From Rhodospirillales bacterium (GTDB lineage: Bacteria; Pseudomonadota; Alphaproteobacteria; Acetobacterales; Acetobacteraceae): 64,000 bases of DNA. Positions 24,208 to 33,256 of the stretch are shown here, piece by piece. Positions within the stretch are counted from its first letter, which is position 1, and each line of letters opens with the position of its first letter. Position numbers and translations under genes: made by a program. The notes under the pieces are model-generated. The model saw only the letters and a program-made list of their open reading frames with translations. It ran no database searches and was not told the origin of the DNA. The DNA lies in the NCBI GenBank assembly GCA_025352665.1, contig JANXSM010000129.1, forward strand, positions 62,001-126,000, in the 5' to 3' direction.

Positions 24208-24714
24208 GGGGGTCAAACTCCTGGTCGGGCGGTCGAGATGGGACGGGTTTTGGCAAAGACGGATAGGGCAAATACGGAGGGAGCGAGGGGCGCGGTCTCA
24301 ATACGAAACAAACTCAGCATGTGCCGCTCAGCTGGTTTCGCTCGATATGATGCAGGCCGTGACAACAGTCGCAGTATAACGTGTAACCGCGAATACGTCT
24401 GGAGCCTATCTGGTTCCCACGAATTTGCGCCTTCGCGCATGATCGCCCTTTCCTGTTGCACGCCTTTGATCCGGGTTTTCACAAGCGAATCGCGAATCAT
24501 CTGTCTACATGCAGACTCCGCTATCCGCGCACGCCCGCGCTCTTGTCAACGAAAACCATGCATGACTTCAATTATTTTACGTTGGATTTGCAGTCATCAA
24601 TACCGCACTCAACAGAGCGCGGTGTTTGTTGATGACTATATCTATCAAGATACAAAATGGTGAAAATCCATAAAACGCCCGCGTGACCTGCCTCCACACT
24701 GCACGATGGCCACA
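24208..24714. other. Gene-poor stretch upstream of the H1-like gene
   Basis: About 500 bases with no gene I can support. It is visibly more A/T-rich than the surrounding DNA. Short open frames exist on both strands, but none has a start with a ribosome site plus a recognisable protein. It includes the promoter region of the H1-like gene on its left side and merges into the prpD-like remnant on its right. Confidence 0.6.
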
Positions 24715-26050
24715 AAACATTAAGTTGCTGCAGTTCGTCAGCAGGCAGCCTGGTGAGATTCTATCCCGTTTCGCGGAAGCGATCGCCCTTCCTGGTAGAG
24801 ATGATTCCATCCGCGCGCATTGGGAACTTGCGGATGCAATCCACTCGTTCGAATGAGCGGGCCCCATTGGGGTGGGCGTTCGCCACAACCATCTCATCAA
24901 CGACGCGGCGGCCATTCTTCAGAATGATTTTAACGCGCCCCCCGAAAGCGAGTTTGTCGGGATCGCGCGAGTGGTAACGGCGCATCCATTCCGCATCCTC
25001 TAATGTCCCCACCTTGTGCCACAGCCGCACAATATCGGCGCGCGCGGCACGGTGCATAACCGTCAAAGTAGTGCCAAACGCTGTCCTGTAGGGCCATGGT
25101 GGAAATATACATGATCGAATGAATCAGCGTTTCACGCGAATCTTTGGGATACATCTTCTGCGGGTCGTTCGCACCGATACCGATCACGTAATGAGAGTGG
25201 TGGCTGATGTGGATGATGATATTCTGGATCTCCTCGAAATTGTCGATCTCGTCCCGTATGCGAGAGGCCAGATCGATCAACGCCTGACTCTGATACTCGG
25301 CCGAGTGCTCCTTGGTGAAGCTCGACAGGATCGCACGCTTGGCCTCGCCCGGCTCCGGCAGCGGAAGCTGATAGACAGCATCAGCCAATCCTTTGTTGCG
25401 CGCGGTTCGGACAACCAACATCCAGGCGATCACGCTGCCCTCGCCCTCATAGATCGGGCTCGGCGCTCCTCCCCGCGCATGGCGTGGTTCACCGCTTCGA
25501 CAGCGAGCTTGCCGGCATTGGCGCGGACGCCTTCCACGAACTAATCTCGCCCTTGCAGGACTGGCGGGTTTGAAGCTGACATGCACGTCCTGTTGCTGGG
25601 ACTAAAAGATCGTCTGCGTGGACAGGCGCGGCAACGTGCCCATCCCCGTGGCCTGGGCCGGCACGAGATGGTCGATCTTGTGTTCGTGAAGGCTGATGGT
25701 TCACACAAGGTTGATCTGCATCCCATAGCCAGTTGCAATGCCGCGAATGAAATCGCGGCCGGACTTTCCCTTGGTCTACGCCACCGCCAGGATCGGTTGA
25801 ATGTTGTCACCAGGGTGGCTGTATTCGGCGGCAAGGAATGTGTCGTGCATATCGAGTTCGCGCACCGCAGTGCCGTTCGCACACGCAGCCCGCTCGGGGC
25901 CGACGCGCCGGCTCGCAGGCATGCCGAAGATCGTGGCGTCGCCTTTGCCCGGATGCCCAAGTACCATGTCGCGAGCCGAAATCTCCGGCCGGCGATTGAC
26001 GATCAATTCGGTAGGATCACGAGGCGCCACGGCCTTGTCTGCGGCCACGC
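24715..26050 (-). pseudogene. prpD: Decayed 2-methylcitrate dehydratase (PrpD/MmgE family) gene
   Basis: Reading on the minus strand, PrpD-like blocks appear in the right order but in different frames. They are ELIVNRRPEISARDMVLGH and TAVRELDMHDTFLAAEYSH (near 26000-25800), LHEHKIDH (near 25690), [12 protein letters not shown] (near 25560, another frame), [18 protein letters not shown], then [20 protein letters not shown] and [20 protein letters not shown] (25470-25140). A third frame gives [19 protein letters not shown] and FERVDCIRKFP (25040-24800), and past a TAG at 24761 come LPADELQQLNV. In-frame stops include 25776-25778 and 25701-25703. Intact PrpD is near 480-500 residues; here the first fifty or so are not recognisable. 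It is non-functional. Confidence 0.85.
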
Positions 26051-26282
26051 AGGCTATCTTCCAGGCGAACTGATCATCGCGCCTCAGTTATGGTTTTTGA
26101 CGGATATACTTTCCCGTTGTGCGGCTGCGTGTGGGCTTCCTTCGATGATCGTGTTTTTCACGTGCAGGCGGTTCTGCGGGCATGCGCATACACATCATTT
26201 TTCCAATGCAGGGCTTGGTGCGACGCGAAACGAAGTAACATTGTAAGAATGCGCACCTGCCTCAGCCACCGGAAGCCCCCGC

Positions 26283-27302
26283 ATGCCCCGCATCATCACC
26301 GTCGCTGCCGCCCAACTCGGTCCACTGCAGAAAGCCGACACCCGCCAGGTCGCCGTGGAACGAATGATGCGACTGATGGAGCGTGCCCAAACGCGTGGCG
26401 TCGAGCTCGTGGTGTTTCCTGAACTGGCGCTGACGACGTTCTTTCCGCGCCATTATCACGAGGACATCGGCGAGGCCGACGGTTGGTTCGAACACGCGAT
26501 GCCGTCCAACGAAACGGCACCGCTCTTTGCGCTCGCCCGCAAACTCGGCATCGCGTTTCATCTCGGCTACGCCGAACTCGCCGAAGAGACCGACGAAACC
26601 GGATCGCTGCGCAAGCGCCGTTTCAACACCTCTATCCTCGTGAACGGTCGAGGGGAGATCGTGCTGAAATATCGCAAGGTGCATCTGCCCGGGCACGCCG
26701 AGTTCGATCCGAAGCGAAAGGTGCAGCATCTTGAAAAGCGCTACTTCGAGGTCGGCAACCTCGGCTTCCCTGTCATCCGTGCCCCGATCGGCGGATTGTC
26801 CGGAATCAACATGGGCATGATGATCTGCAACGATCGCCGCTGGCCGGAAGCCTGGCGCGTGCTCGGCCTGCAAGGCGTCGAACTGGTCACGCTCGGCTAC
26901 AACACACCCAGCCTCAACATGGATGCCGCAGGCTTTGAAGCCCACCACTTGCGCGTGTTTCACAGCCACCTCAGCATCCAGGCCGGCGCATACCAGAACG
27001 CCACCTTCGCCGTGGCCACCGCCAAAGCCGGAACAGAAGACGGATGCGAACTCTTCGGCCACTCCATCATCGTCAACCCGCAAGGCGAGATCATGGCGCA
27101 AGCCACCAGCTGGGACGACGAACTGATCACCGCCGACTGTGATCTCGACATGTGCACACTCGGGCGAACCACCATCTTCGCGTTCGACAAACATCGCCGC
27201 CCGGAAACCTACACCCGTATCACCGAACAAATCGGCGCCGTCGAACCCCCGGTCTGGTCCCGCGACACCCCCACACATCGCCGCTCTACCGACCTGGCCT
27301 AG
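26283..27302 (+). CDS. N-carbamoyl-D-amino acid hydrolase (nitrilase superfamily)
   Basis: A 339-residue carbon-nitrogen hydrolase. The catalytic triad is visible: Glu47 (VVFPELAL), Lys132 (KYRKVHLPG) and Cys182 (MMICNDRRW). The sequence RKVQHLEKRYFEVGNLGF and the SHLSIQAGAYQNATF stretch match D-carbamoylases, which release D-amino acids, CO2 and ammonia from N-carbamoyl-D-amino acids. It is about 30 residues longer than the usual 304-315, with the extra length at the C-terminus. No hydantoinase or racemase is next to it, so its physiological substrate is open. It is flanked by the prpD remnant and by repeats. Confidence 0.87.
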   Translation: MPRIITVAAAQLGPLQKADTRQVAVERMMRLMERAQTRGVELVVFPELALTTFFPRHYHEDIGEADGWFEHAMPSNETAPLFALARKLGIAFHLGYAELAEETDETGSLRKRRFNTSILVNGRGEIVLKYRKVHLPGHAEFDPKRKVQHLEKRYFEVGNLGFPVIRAPIGGLSGINMGMMICNDRRWPEAWRVLGLQGVELVTLGYNTPSLNMDAAGFEAHHLRVFHSHLSIQAGAYQNATFAVATAKAGTEDGCELFGHSIIVNPQGEIMAQATSWDDELITADCDLDMCTLGRTTIFAFDKHRRPETYTRITEQIGAVEPPVWSRDTPTHRRSTDLA

Positions 27303-27311
27303 GGGTGTCCG

Positions 27312-27375
27312 ATCAAGCAAGACGGGGGCTCTGCCCCTCGACCCCGCCAGAGGCGAAGCCTCTGGACACCATTCG
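27312..27375 (-). repeat. GC-rich palindromic dispersed repeat, copy R3
   Basis: Same family as R1 and R2. It contains GGGGGCTCTGCCCCTCGACC and CCAGAGGCGAAGCCTCTGG, and ends GGACACCATTCG, the complement of the start of R2. It begins 10 bases after the carbamoylase stop and forms the outer left arm of a nested inverted structure with R4. Confidence 0.8.
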
Positions 27376-27385
27376 ATGAGAAATT

Positions 27386-27462
27386 TTTGAGAGTTAGGAG
27401 GGGGGATCACACCCGCGGGTCGTTAAAACACGCGGGTGTGATCCCCCCTCCTAACTCTCAAA
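27386..27462. repeat. Perfect 32-base inverted repeat, 13-base loop
   Basis: The left arm 27386-27417 (starting TTTGAGAGTTAGGAGG) is the exact reverse complement of the right arm 27431-27462. The loop is GGTCGTTAAAACA. The hairpin sits between the oppositely oriented repeats R3 and R4, so the whole region 27312-27539 is a nested palindrome. It would make a very stable RNA or DNA hairpin after the carbamoylase gene and may act as its terminator. Confidence 0.95.
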
Positions 27463-27479
27463 CTTGCTGACTGAAATTG

Positions 27480-27539
27480 AGGTCCAGGGGCTCGGCCCCT
27501 GGCTGGGGTCGAGGGGCAGAGCCCCCGTCTCGCTTGATT
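27480..27539 (+). repeat. GC-rich palindromic dispersed repeat, copy R4
   Basis: Inverted partner of R3. It contains CCAGGGGCTCGGCCCCTGG, a near-perfect palindrome, and GAGGGGCAGAGCCCCCGTC. Its outer end TCGCTTGAT mirrors the outer end of R3. No gene is recognised between R4 and the DUF983 gene. Confidence 0.8.
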
Positions 27540-27680
27540 GGGCGCCCACTCCGAGGCCCGCGCCGGAAGATTGTCAGGGGTGCGTGATATCGGAAAACTT
27601 GAACCTGGGGCGCGAGGCGCGCAAGTAATGCTGCAGCGCACACGGGCCAAACATGTCCGATGCCGGGAAAGGCTTGCCCC

Positions 27681-28127
27681 ATGGACCAGAACACGCCCGT
27701 TGTTTGGACACCAAACCGTACCGAGGTTGCACCCGCGTGGCACGTGCCGACACTGGGTGTTGCTTTGTGGCGTGGGCTTCAGTGCAAATGTCCGTCTTGC
27801 GGCGAGGGCAAGGTCTTTAATGGCTATTTGCGCGTGGTGGATGAGTGCGATCATTGCGGCGCCCCGCTCGGCAGCGCGCGAGCCGATGATGCACCGCCGT
27901 ATTTTACCATCTTTCTGGTTGGTCACATCGTGATACCGCTGATGTTCATGGTGGAGAGGGCGTATCAGCCGGCGCTGTGGGTGCATGCCGCGATCTGGCT
28001 CCCACTGACCATCGGTCTCTCGCTGGGCCTGCTGCGGCCCATCAAGGGCGCCACAGTGGGCTTGATGTTGAAGCTGGGCATGATGAAGCCGGCCGACGAA
28101 ATGCCATTGGCGCGACCGGATGCCTGA
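27681..28127 (+). CDS. DUF983 family membrane protein
   Basis: A 148-residue protein. Two Cys pairs (KCPSCGEG and DECDHCGAPLG) form a likely zinc ribbon, followed by two membrane helices (FLVGHIVIPLMFMVERAY and AIWLPLTIGLSLGLLRPIKG). This is the DUF983 arrangement, whose function is unknown, though some members sit near cytochrome oxidase genes. The ATG at 27681 is chosen with GAAAGG upstream. An in-frame ATG at 27660 would add seven residues. The stop overlaps the next start by 8 bases. Confidence 0.88.
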   Translation: MDQNTPVVWTPNRTEVAPAWHVPTLGVALWRGLQCKCPSCGEGKVFNGYLRVVDECDHCGAPLGSARADDAPPYFTIFLVGHIVIPLMFMVERAYQPALWVHAAIWLPLTIGLSLGLLRPIKGATVGLMLKLGMMKPADEMPLARPDA

Positions 28128-28611
28128 CCAGGCCACTCGCCTTGCGCACATCGCCCTGGTCGGCGAGGCACTGACACGCCTGTCGCCGATCCTGGAGGCG
28201 GACCGAGCGCAGGCAGTTGCCGATCTCCAAGCAGAGAACCACTTCGCCCCGGTCGGTCTTGAAAGCGGTCCCTATTCACTCACGCTCTCGATCCAGGAGG
28301 GACGGCTGGTGTTTGACATCCGCCGGATAGACGACCGGCCTGAGGACGGGCCGCCGATGCGCACCATCGCCCTGGCGTTGGGCCCGTTTCGTGGCTTGAT
28401 CAAGGACTACCAGATGCTGGTGGACAGTTACATCAAGGCGGTGGAGGAAGGCCGCGAAGCCCGCATCCAGGCAATCGACATGGGCCGGCGCGGATTGCAT
28501 AACGAAGGGGCCACGCTCATGAGCGAGCGCCTGGCCGGCAAGGTGGCCATTGATTTCGAAACCGGACGGCGGCTGTTCACGCTCGTCTGCGTTCTGCACC
28601 AGAGGATCTGA
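28120..28611 (+). CDS. UPF0262 family protein
   Basis: A 163-residue soluble protein with the conserved UPF0262 pattern: [20 protein letters not shown], then [29 protein letters not shown] and a C-terminal [20 protein letters not shown]. The family is largely restricted to alphaproteobacteria and has no assigned function. It overlaps the DUF983 gene and is two bases from mtnA, so the three are probably co-transcribed. Confidence 0.88.
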   Translation: MPDQATRLAHIALVGEALTRLSPILEADRAQAVADLQAENHFAPVGLESGPYSLTLSIQEGRLVFDIRRIDDRPEDGPPMRTIALALGPFRGLIKDYQMLVDSYIKAVEEGREARIQAIDMGRRGLHNEGATLMSERLAGKVAIDFETGRRLFTLVCVLHQRI

Positions 28612-28613
28612 CC

Positions 28614-29729
28614 ATGAAGATCGACGGCACGCCTTATCGCTCCGTGTGGCTCGACACGCAGGATCGCTGGTCGGTGCATATCATCGACCAGACCAAGCTG
28701 CCGTGGTCGGTGGATATTGTGCAGCTGACCGATGTGGCGATGGCCGGCCACGCCATTCGCAGTATGCAGGTGCGCGGTGCGCCGCTGATCGGCGCGGTCG
28801 CAGCTTACGGTCTGGCGCTGGCCCTGCGCGCCGATGCCGGCACGACCGCGCTGGAGCGCGATGCGGCGATGCTGAACGAGACACGGCCGACGGCTGTGAA
28901 CCTGCGCTGGGCGCTGGATCGCATGCTGGCCCGGCTGCGCCCCCTGCCCGCGGCCGAGCGCGTGCGGGCGGCCTATGCCGAGGCCGAATTGATTGCCGAC
29001 GAGGACGCCGCCCAGTGCGCCGCAATTGGCCAGCACGGTGCGAGCCTGATCGCGGATATCGCAGTACGTCGCCCGGGCCGGGTGAATATCCTGACCCATT
29101 GCAACGCCGGTTGGCTGGCAACGGTCGACTGGGGCACGGCGCTGGCGCCGATCTACACGGCGTTCGAGGCCAAGATCGACCTGCATGTGTGGGTGGACGA
29201 GACGCGTCCGCGCAACCAGGGCGCATTCCTGACCGCCTTCGAGCTCGGCAAGCACGGCGTGGCGCATACCGTCATCGCCGACAACGCTGGCGGTCATCTT
29301 ATGCAGCATGGCCAAGTCGACCTGGTGATCGTGGGCACCGACCGGGTGACACGCACCGGCGATGTCGCCAACAAGATCGGCACCTATCTCAAGGCGCTGG
29401 CGGCGGCCGACAACGGCGTGCCGTTCTGGGTGGCGACGCCGTCCACCACCATTGACTGGACGGTGTCGAACGGGGTGCGGGACATCCCGATCGAGGAGCG
29501 AGCGGCGAGCGAGGTCACCACCATGACTGGCCGTGCGCTCGACGGCTCGATCACAACCGTGCGGGTGGTGCCGAGCGGCAGCCACGCCGCCAACCCGGCA
29601 TTCGACGTCACGCCGGCACGGCTCGTCAGCGGTCTGATCACTGAGCGCGGCCAGTGCGACGCCACGGAGGAGGGATTGCTGAGCCTGTTCCCCGAACGCG
29701 TCGAAGCCGAACTGCGCCAAGCCTCCTAG
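28614..29729 (+). CDS. mtnA: S-methyl-5-thioribose-1-phosphate isomerase
   Basis: A 371-residue aldose-ketose isomerase of the methionine salvage pathway, related to eIF2B. It has the substrate motif [16 protein letters not shown], catalytic Cys163 in [17 protein letters not shown] and catalytic Asp243 in [21 protein letters not shown]. It recycles methylthioadenosine, the by-product of the SpeE reaction encoded earlier in the window. Its TAG stop lies within the first bases of a dispersed repeat (29726-29832). No other salvage genes are adjacent. Confidence 0.96.
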   Translation: MKIDGTPYRSVWLDTQDRWSVHIIDQTKLPWSVDIVQLTDVAMAGHAIRSMQVRGAPLIGAVAAYGLALALRADAGTTALERDAAMLNETRPTAVNLRWALDRMLARLRPLPAAERVRAAYAEAELIADEDAAQCAAIGQHGASLIADIAVRRPGRVNILTHCNAGWLATVDWGTALAPIYTAFEAKIDLHVWVDETRPRNQGAFLTAFELGKHGVAHTVIADNAGGHLMQHGQVDLVIVGTDRVTRTGDVANKIGTYLKALAAADNGVPFWVATPSTTIDWTVSNGVRDIPIEERAASEVTTMTGRALDGSITTVRVVPSGSHAANPAFDVTPARLVSGLITERGQCDATEEGLLSLFPERVEAELRQAS

Positions 29730-29832
29730 AGCTTGATGAGCGAATGTGGAATTACCGAAAGGTCTGAATCACGCTATAAAACAAAGGGCTAGAGCGGGAT
29801 GACGTCGCTGATCAGACGACATCAAGCTCTAG
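29726..29832 (-). repeat. Dispersed repeat family D, copy D1 (reverse orientation)
   Basis: About 107 bases bounded by CTAGAGCTTGATG and its complement. On the complement it shares TTTGTTTTATAGCGTGATTC and GACCTTTCGGT with copies at 38129-38251 and 43711-43824. The terminal inverted bases resemble a MITE-like or REP-like element. The mtnA stop TAG is inside its left end. Confidence 0.8.
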
Positions 29833-29850
29833 GGCTCAGCCGCCGACCCT

Positions 29851-30015
29851 TTAATCCCGCGTGATACGGCACGCCTTATAGGCGTCGGTGCCAGGCGCGA
29901 ATCCCATGCTCAGACAGCGCGAGCGGTCGGCATCGCGCCGATCGGCAAGCGAGGCGGGCGCGCATGCGGTCACCGTCAGCAGGGCCAGCAGGCACGCGAG
30001 GGCGGAAATCGTCAT
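29851..30015 (-). CDS. Small lipoprotein
   Basis: A 54-residue protein with a short lipoprotein signal (ISALACLLALLTVTAC, lipid-accepting Cys18). The mature part (APASLADRRDADRSRCLSMG and FAPGTDAYKACRITRD) has two cysteines, a pattern seen in small envelope proteins that may form one disulfide. The function is unknown. It starts 10 bases after the DUF1269 gene on the same strand. Confidence 0.65.
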   Translation of the reverse strand: MTISALACLLALLTVTACAPASLADRRDADRSRCLSMGFAPGTDAYKACRITRD

Positions 30016-30025
30016 GGTCTCACCC

Positions 30026-30514
30026 TCATGCGGCAGCCGCGAGCGCATCGCGCAGGGCGGCTTCCTTGGAGTGGTCGAAACTGGTGCGGAGCACCGTGCC
30101 GCCGACGCCGTGCAGGTCTTCCAGCACCTTGTCGGTGGTCATGCGGCGGATCAGCAGGAACAGTGCCGCCTGGCCGGGCGAGATGGCGCCGGCGACGTCC
30201 TTCATGAACTTGTCATTGATGCCGATGTCGGTGAGCGCTCCGGTGAGGGCGCCGGATGCGGCGCCAAGGGCGGCACCTGCCAGCGGCATCAGGAAGATCA
30301 TGCCGATTATGGCGCCCCACATGGTGCCCGAGGCGGTGGAGATCGCGAGAGGGTTGACCATCTGGTTGAGCTTCACCTTTCCGTCCTCACGCTTGACCGC
30401 GACCACGGCGTCCTCCAGTTCGATGAGGTATTCCGACTGCATATGCAGAATCTTCTCCCGCACCTCCTCGGCACGGGCTTCGGTCGGGAAGGCAATAACG
30501 ACGAGATCGCTCAT
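30026..30514 (-). CDS. DUF1269 domain membrane protein
   Basis: A 162-residue protein beginning MSDLVVIAFPTEARAEEVRE, followed by a Gly/Ala-rich double hydrophobic hairpin (MWGAIIGMIFLMPLAGAALG, then AASGALTGALTDIGINDKFM). This is the DUF1269 layout, in which a small alpha/beta domain is interrupted by a glycine-zipper-like membrane segment. The role is unknown. It is followed by a small lipoprotein gene and preceded by serS, which is separated by about 60 bases. Confidence 0.85.
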   Translation of the reverse strand: MSDLVVIAFPTEARAEEVREKILHMQSEYLIELEDAVVAVKREDGKVKLNQMVNPLAISTASGTMWGAIIGMIFLMPLAGAALGAASGALTGALTDIGINDKFMKDVAGAISPGQAALFLLIRRMTTDKVLEDLHGVGGTVLRTSFDHSKEAALRDALAAAA

Positions 30515-30574
30515 GGCATGTCTCCGATGGATTGATAGATCAACGCGTGGCCGAGCTTATTCGTTGCCTTCATA

Positions 30575-31849
30575 TTATGAGGCGGTGATCACATCCACCC
30601 CGGCGGTCCAGGGCAGCAGCACGTCGGGCACGCGAATGCTGCCGTCCGCCTGTTGATTGTTCTCCATCACGGCGATCAGCGCGCGGCCGACGGCGACACC
30701 GGAGCCGTTCAACGTGTGCACGAAACCAGCGGCCTTGCCGTCCGGGCCGCGATAGCGCGCGTTCATGCGCCGCGCCTGAAAGTCGCGCATGTTCGAGCAG
30801 GAGCTGATTTCGCGCCAGGCGCCTTGCCCGGGCAACCAGACCTCCAGGTCATGTGTGCGGGCGGCGCCGAAGCCGGTGTCGCCGGCGCAGAGCAGCATGC
30901 GGCGGTAGGGAATTTCCAACAGCTCCAGCACCCGCTCGGCGCAGATCGTCATGCGCTCGTGCTCGGTGGCCGAGTGGTCGGGGTGAGTGATGCTGACCAT
31001 CTCCACCTTGGGAAACTGGTGCTGGCGCAGCATGCCGCGGGTATCCCTTCCGGCAGAGCCTGCTTCGCTGCGAAAGCACTGGCTGAGGGCGGCGAAGCGG
31101 ATGGGCAGTTTCGCCTCGGGCACAATCTCGCCGGCGACATAGTTGGTCAGCGGCACTTCGGCGGTGGGGATGAGGTAGCGCCCGTCCGTGGTCTTGAACA
31201 GGTCCTCCTCGAATTTCGGCAACTGGCTGGTGCCATACATTGCGGCGGCATTGACCATGAGGGGAACGGCGACTTCTTCGTAGTCGTGTTCGCGGATGTG
31301 GAGGTCGAGCATGAACTGGCCGAGCGCCCGTTCGAGACGCGCGAGCGGGCCGCGCAGGATGGTGAAGCGGCTGCCTGAGATTTTGGCCGCACGTTCGAAT
31401 TCCATCAGGCCGAGCGCTTCGCCGAGCTCGAAATGCTGCCTGGGCGCGAAATTCGGCATCCGGGCTTCGCCGAACTGCTTGAGCACGACGTTGGCGGTTT
31501 CGTCGCGCCCGTCCGGGACCTCGGGGTCGAGAATGTTGGGAAGGCCAGCAAGTTGGTCACGGAGATCTTGATCGTGGTCCGCTGCCTGTGACGCGATTTC
31601 CTTTAGCAAAACGCTCACCCTCGAGGACTCGCCTTCGAGGTCGACGGTCGTCTGACCCACCCTTTTCAGCTGCGCGATTTCCTTGCTAATCGCATTGCGA
31701 CGCGCCTGCTGCACCTCAGTCTGAGCAATGAGGTGCCGGCGAATGGTATCTAATTCTAAGAGATCGAAAGAAACACTCGCTAATCCCCGCCGCGCCATTG
31801 CCGCATCGAACCCCGCGGGATCGGCGCGGATCAGCCGAATATCATGCAT
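30575..31849 (-). CDS. serS: Seryl-tRNA synthetase
   Basis: A 424-residue class II synthetase charging tRNA-Ser. It has the N-terminal tRNA-binding coiled coil (about residues 30-110). Motif 2 is visible as [20 protein letters not shown] and motif 3 as [20 protein letters not shown]. The start [22 protein letters not shown] is typical. It is the last gene of the conserved nagZ-scpA-scpB-tat-serS run and starts 4 bases after tatC. Confidence 0.97.
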   Translation of the reverse strand: MHDIRLIRADPAGFDAAMARRGLASVSFDLLELDTIRRHLIAQTEVQQARRNAISKEIAQLKRVGQTTVDLEGESSRVSVLLKEIASQAADHDQDLRDQLAGLPNILDPEVPDGRDETANVVLKQFGEARMPNFAPRQHFELGEALGLMEFERAAKISGSRFTILRGPLARLERALGQFMLDLHIREHDYEEVAVPLMVNAAAMYGTSQLPKFEEDLFKTTDGRYLIPTAEVPLTNYVAGEIVPEAKLPIRFAALSQCFRSEAGSAGRDTRGMLRQHQFPKVEMVSITHPDHSATEHERMTICAERVLELLEIPYRRMLLCAGDTGFGAARTHDLEVWLPGQGAWREISSCSNMRDFQARRMNARYRGPDGKAAGFVHTLNGSGVAVGRALIAVMENNQQADGSIRVPDVLLPWTAGVDVITAS

Positions 31850-31853
31850 GGGC

Positions 31854-32639
31854 TCAGTCCTCGGCAGGCGGCTTGGGCTCGACGATCTTGGCAGCGATGA
31901 TCGACAGCTCGTAAAGCGCGATCAGCGGAACGGCGAGACCGGTCTGGGTGATCACGTCAGGCGGCGCCAGCACGGCGGCGATGACAAACATGCCGACATA
32001 GGCGTAGCGGCGGTATTTCTTGAGGCTTTTCGAGCTGACAATGCCAACCTTGGCCATCAGCGACAGCGCCACGGGCAGCTGGAAGGCCACGCCGAAAGCA
32101 AAGATCAGCTTCATCACCAGATCGAGATACTCGCTGACCTTGGCTTCGAGCTGGATGGGCAAGCCGCCGGCGCCATTGGCCGTCTGGAAACCGGCGAAGA
32201 ACTTCCAGGCGACCGGAAAAATAAAATAATAGGCGAGACACGCACCCGCGATGAACAGGATCGGCGTCGCCAGCAGGAACGGCGCGAACGCCTTTTTCTC
32301 GCTACGGTAAAGCCCGGGCGCCACGAACAGCCATACCTGAGCGGCCACCACCGGAAAGGAGATCGAGGCGGCGCCGAAGAAGGCGACCTTTATATAGGTG
32401 AAGAATGCTTCGGTCAGATGCGTGTAGATCATTCTCTGGCCGCCGCCCTCGGCTTCCATCACGTTGGCCAGCGGTCGCGCGAGGAACGAGAAGATCTGCT
32501 CTGAAAAATAATAGCAGACGAAGAAGCACACCAGGAACGCGGCAGCTGACCACAGCAGGCGACGGCGCAGCTCGATCAGGTGATCGAGCAGCGGCATCGG
32601 CTTGTCGTCGATCACGTCTTCAGCTTCGGTGGTGGCCAC
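31854..32639 (-). CDS. tatC: Twin-arginine translocase subunit TatC
   Basis: A 261-residue protein with six membrane helices. The conserved N-terminal [17 protein letters not shown], the acidic loop residues and [18 protein letters not shown] are all present. TatC recognises twin-arginine signals of folded exported proteins. The molybdopterin-fold protein at 59247 carries such a signal and is a plausible client. It is 11 bases after tatB and 4 bases before serS. Confidence 0.97.
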   Translation of the reverse strand: MATTEAEDVIDDKPMPLLDHLIELRRRLLWSAAAFLVCFFVCYYFSEQIFSFLARPLANVMEAEGGGQRMIYTHLTEAFFTYIKVAFFGAASISFPVVAAQVWLFVAPGLYRSEKKAFAPFLLATPILFIAGACLAYYFIFPVAWKFFAGFQTANGAGGLPIQLEAKVSEYLDLVMKLIFAFGVAFQLPVALSLMAKVGIVSSKSLKKYRRYAYVGMFVIAAVLAPPDVITQTGLAVPLIALYELSIIAAKIVEPKPPAED

Positions 32640-32650
32640 GGTGATCCCTG

Positions 32651-33172
32651 TTACGCGCTGTAGGTGGTGCCAGCCGACTCCGGCGGGATGAACGACGGTG
32701 GTGGGGCCGGCGGCTTGGGTGGCAGCGCAGGGGCTGCGGTGCCACCCGATTCGGGCGGGATGAACGACGGCGCCGGCTCGAACGGGCGCTCGATGTTGCG
32801 GCCCTCATCCAGCCCCGTCCCCGGAGCGGGGGTCAGCGACACGTCGGACACCGACAGCGGGGTCACGATCGATGTCGGGTTCAGCGGATTCTCAGCAAAG
32901 GTGGCGCGCAGTGAACCGTCGCTGTCAACCGCCTTGGCGATCTCCGACTTAATGTCGAAATTACGCAACTGGCTGATCTGGTCGCGAACCTCGTGCAGGT
33001 TCGCCTCGCGCACCATTTCATCGACATGGCCCTGGAATTCGCCGGCCATGCGCCGCGCCTTCTTGATCAGGCCAGCGATGGTCTTGATGGCAACCGGCAG
33101 GTCCTTTGGCCCGATGGCGATAAGCGCCACCACGCCGATCAGCGCGATCTCGGTCCAGGCGAAGTCGAACAT
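32651..33172 (-). CDS. tatB: Twin-arginine translocase subunit TatB
   Basis: A 173-residue protein with an N-terminal membrane helix and hinge (MFDFAWTEIALIGVVALIAI, then GPKDLPVAIK), an amphipathic helix, and a long Pro-rich tail. The tail carries two copies of PSFIPPES followed by Gly/Ala-Gly-Thr, separated by about 25 residues. TatB binds substrates with TatC. Glu8 and the Gly-Pro hinge fit TatB better than TatA. No tatA is found between it and scpB, which differs from the common alphaproteobacterial order. Confidence 0.93.
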   Translation of the reverse strand: MFDFAWTEIALIGVVALIAIGPKDLPVAIKTIAGLIKKARRMAGEFQGHVDEMVREANLHEVRDQISQLRNFDIKSEIAKAVDSDGSLRATFAENPLNPTSIVTPLSVSDVSLTPAPGTGLDEGRNIERPFEPAPSFIPPESGGTAAPALPPKPPAPPPSFIPPESAGTTYSA

Positions 33173-33256
33173 GGGGGTGCGTGTCTCCTGAGGCCGGTTG
33201 CTAGCAGGAAACCCTAGAGATGGGAAACCCGGCCAGGGTTTGGGAGGGCCACCCCG

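Noticed and set aside
24213-24500. 95-codon minus-strand frame, and an overlapping frame with a Cys/His cluster (YCDCCHGLHH), in the gene-poor stretch
   Set aside because: The first has no ribosome site or recognisable domain. The second has no usable start codon and is preceded closely by a stop. It may be a remnant, but I cannot support a gene.
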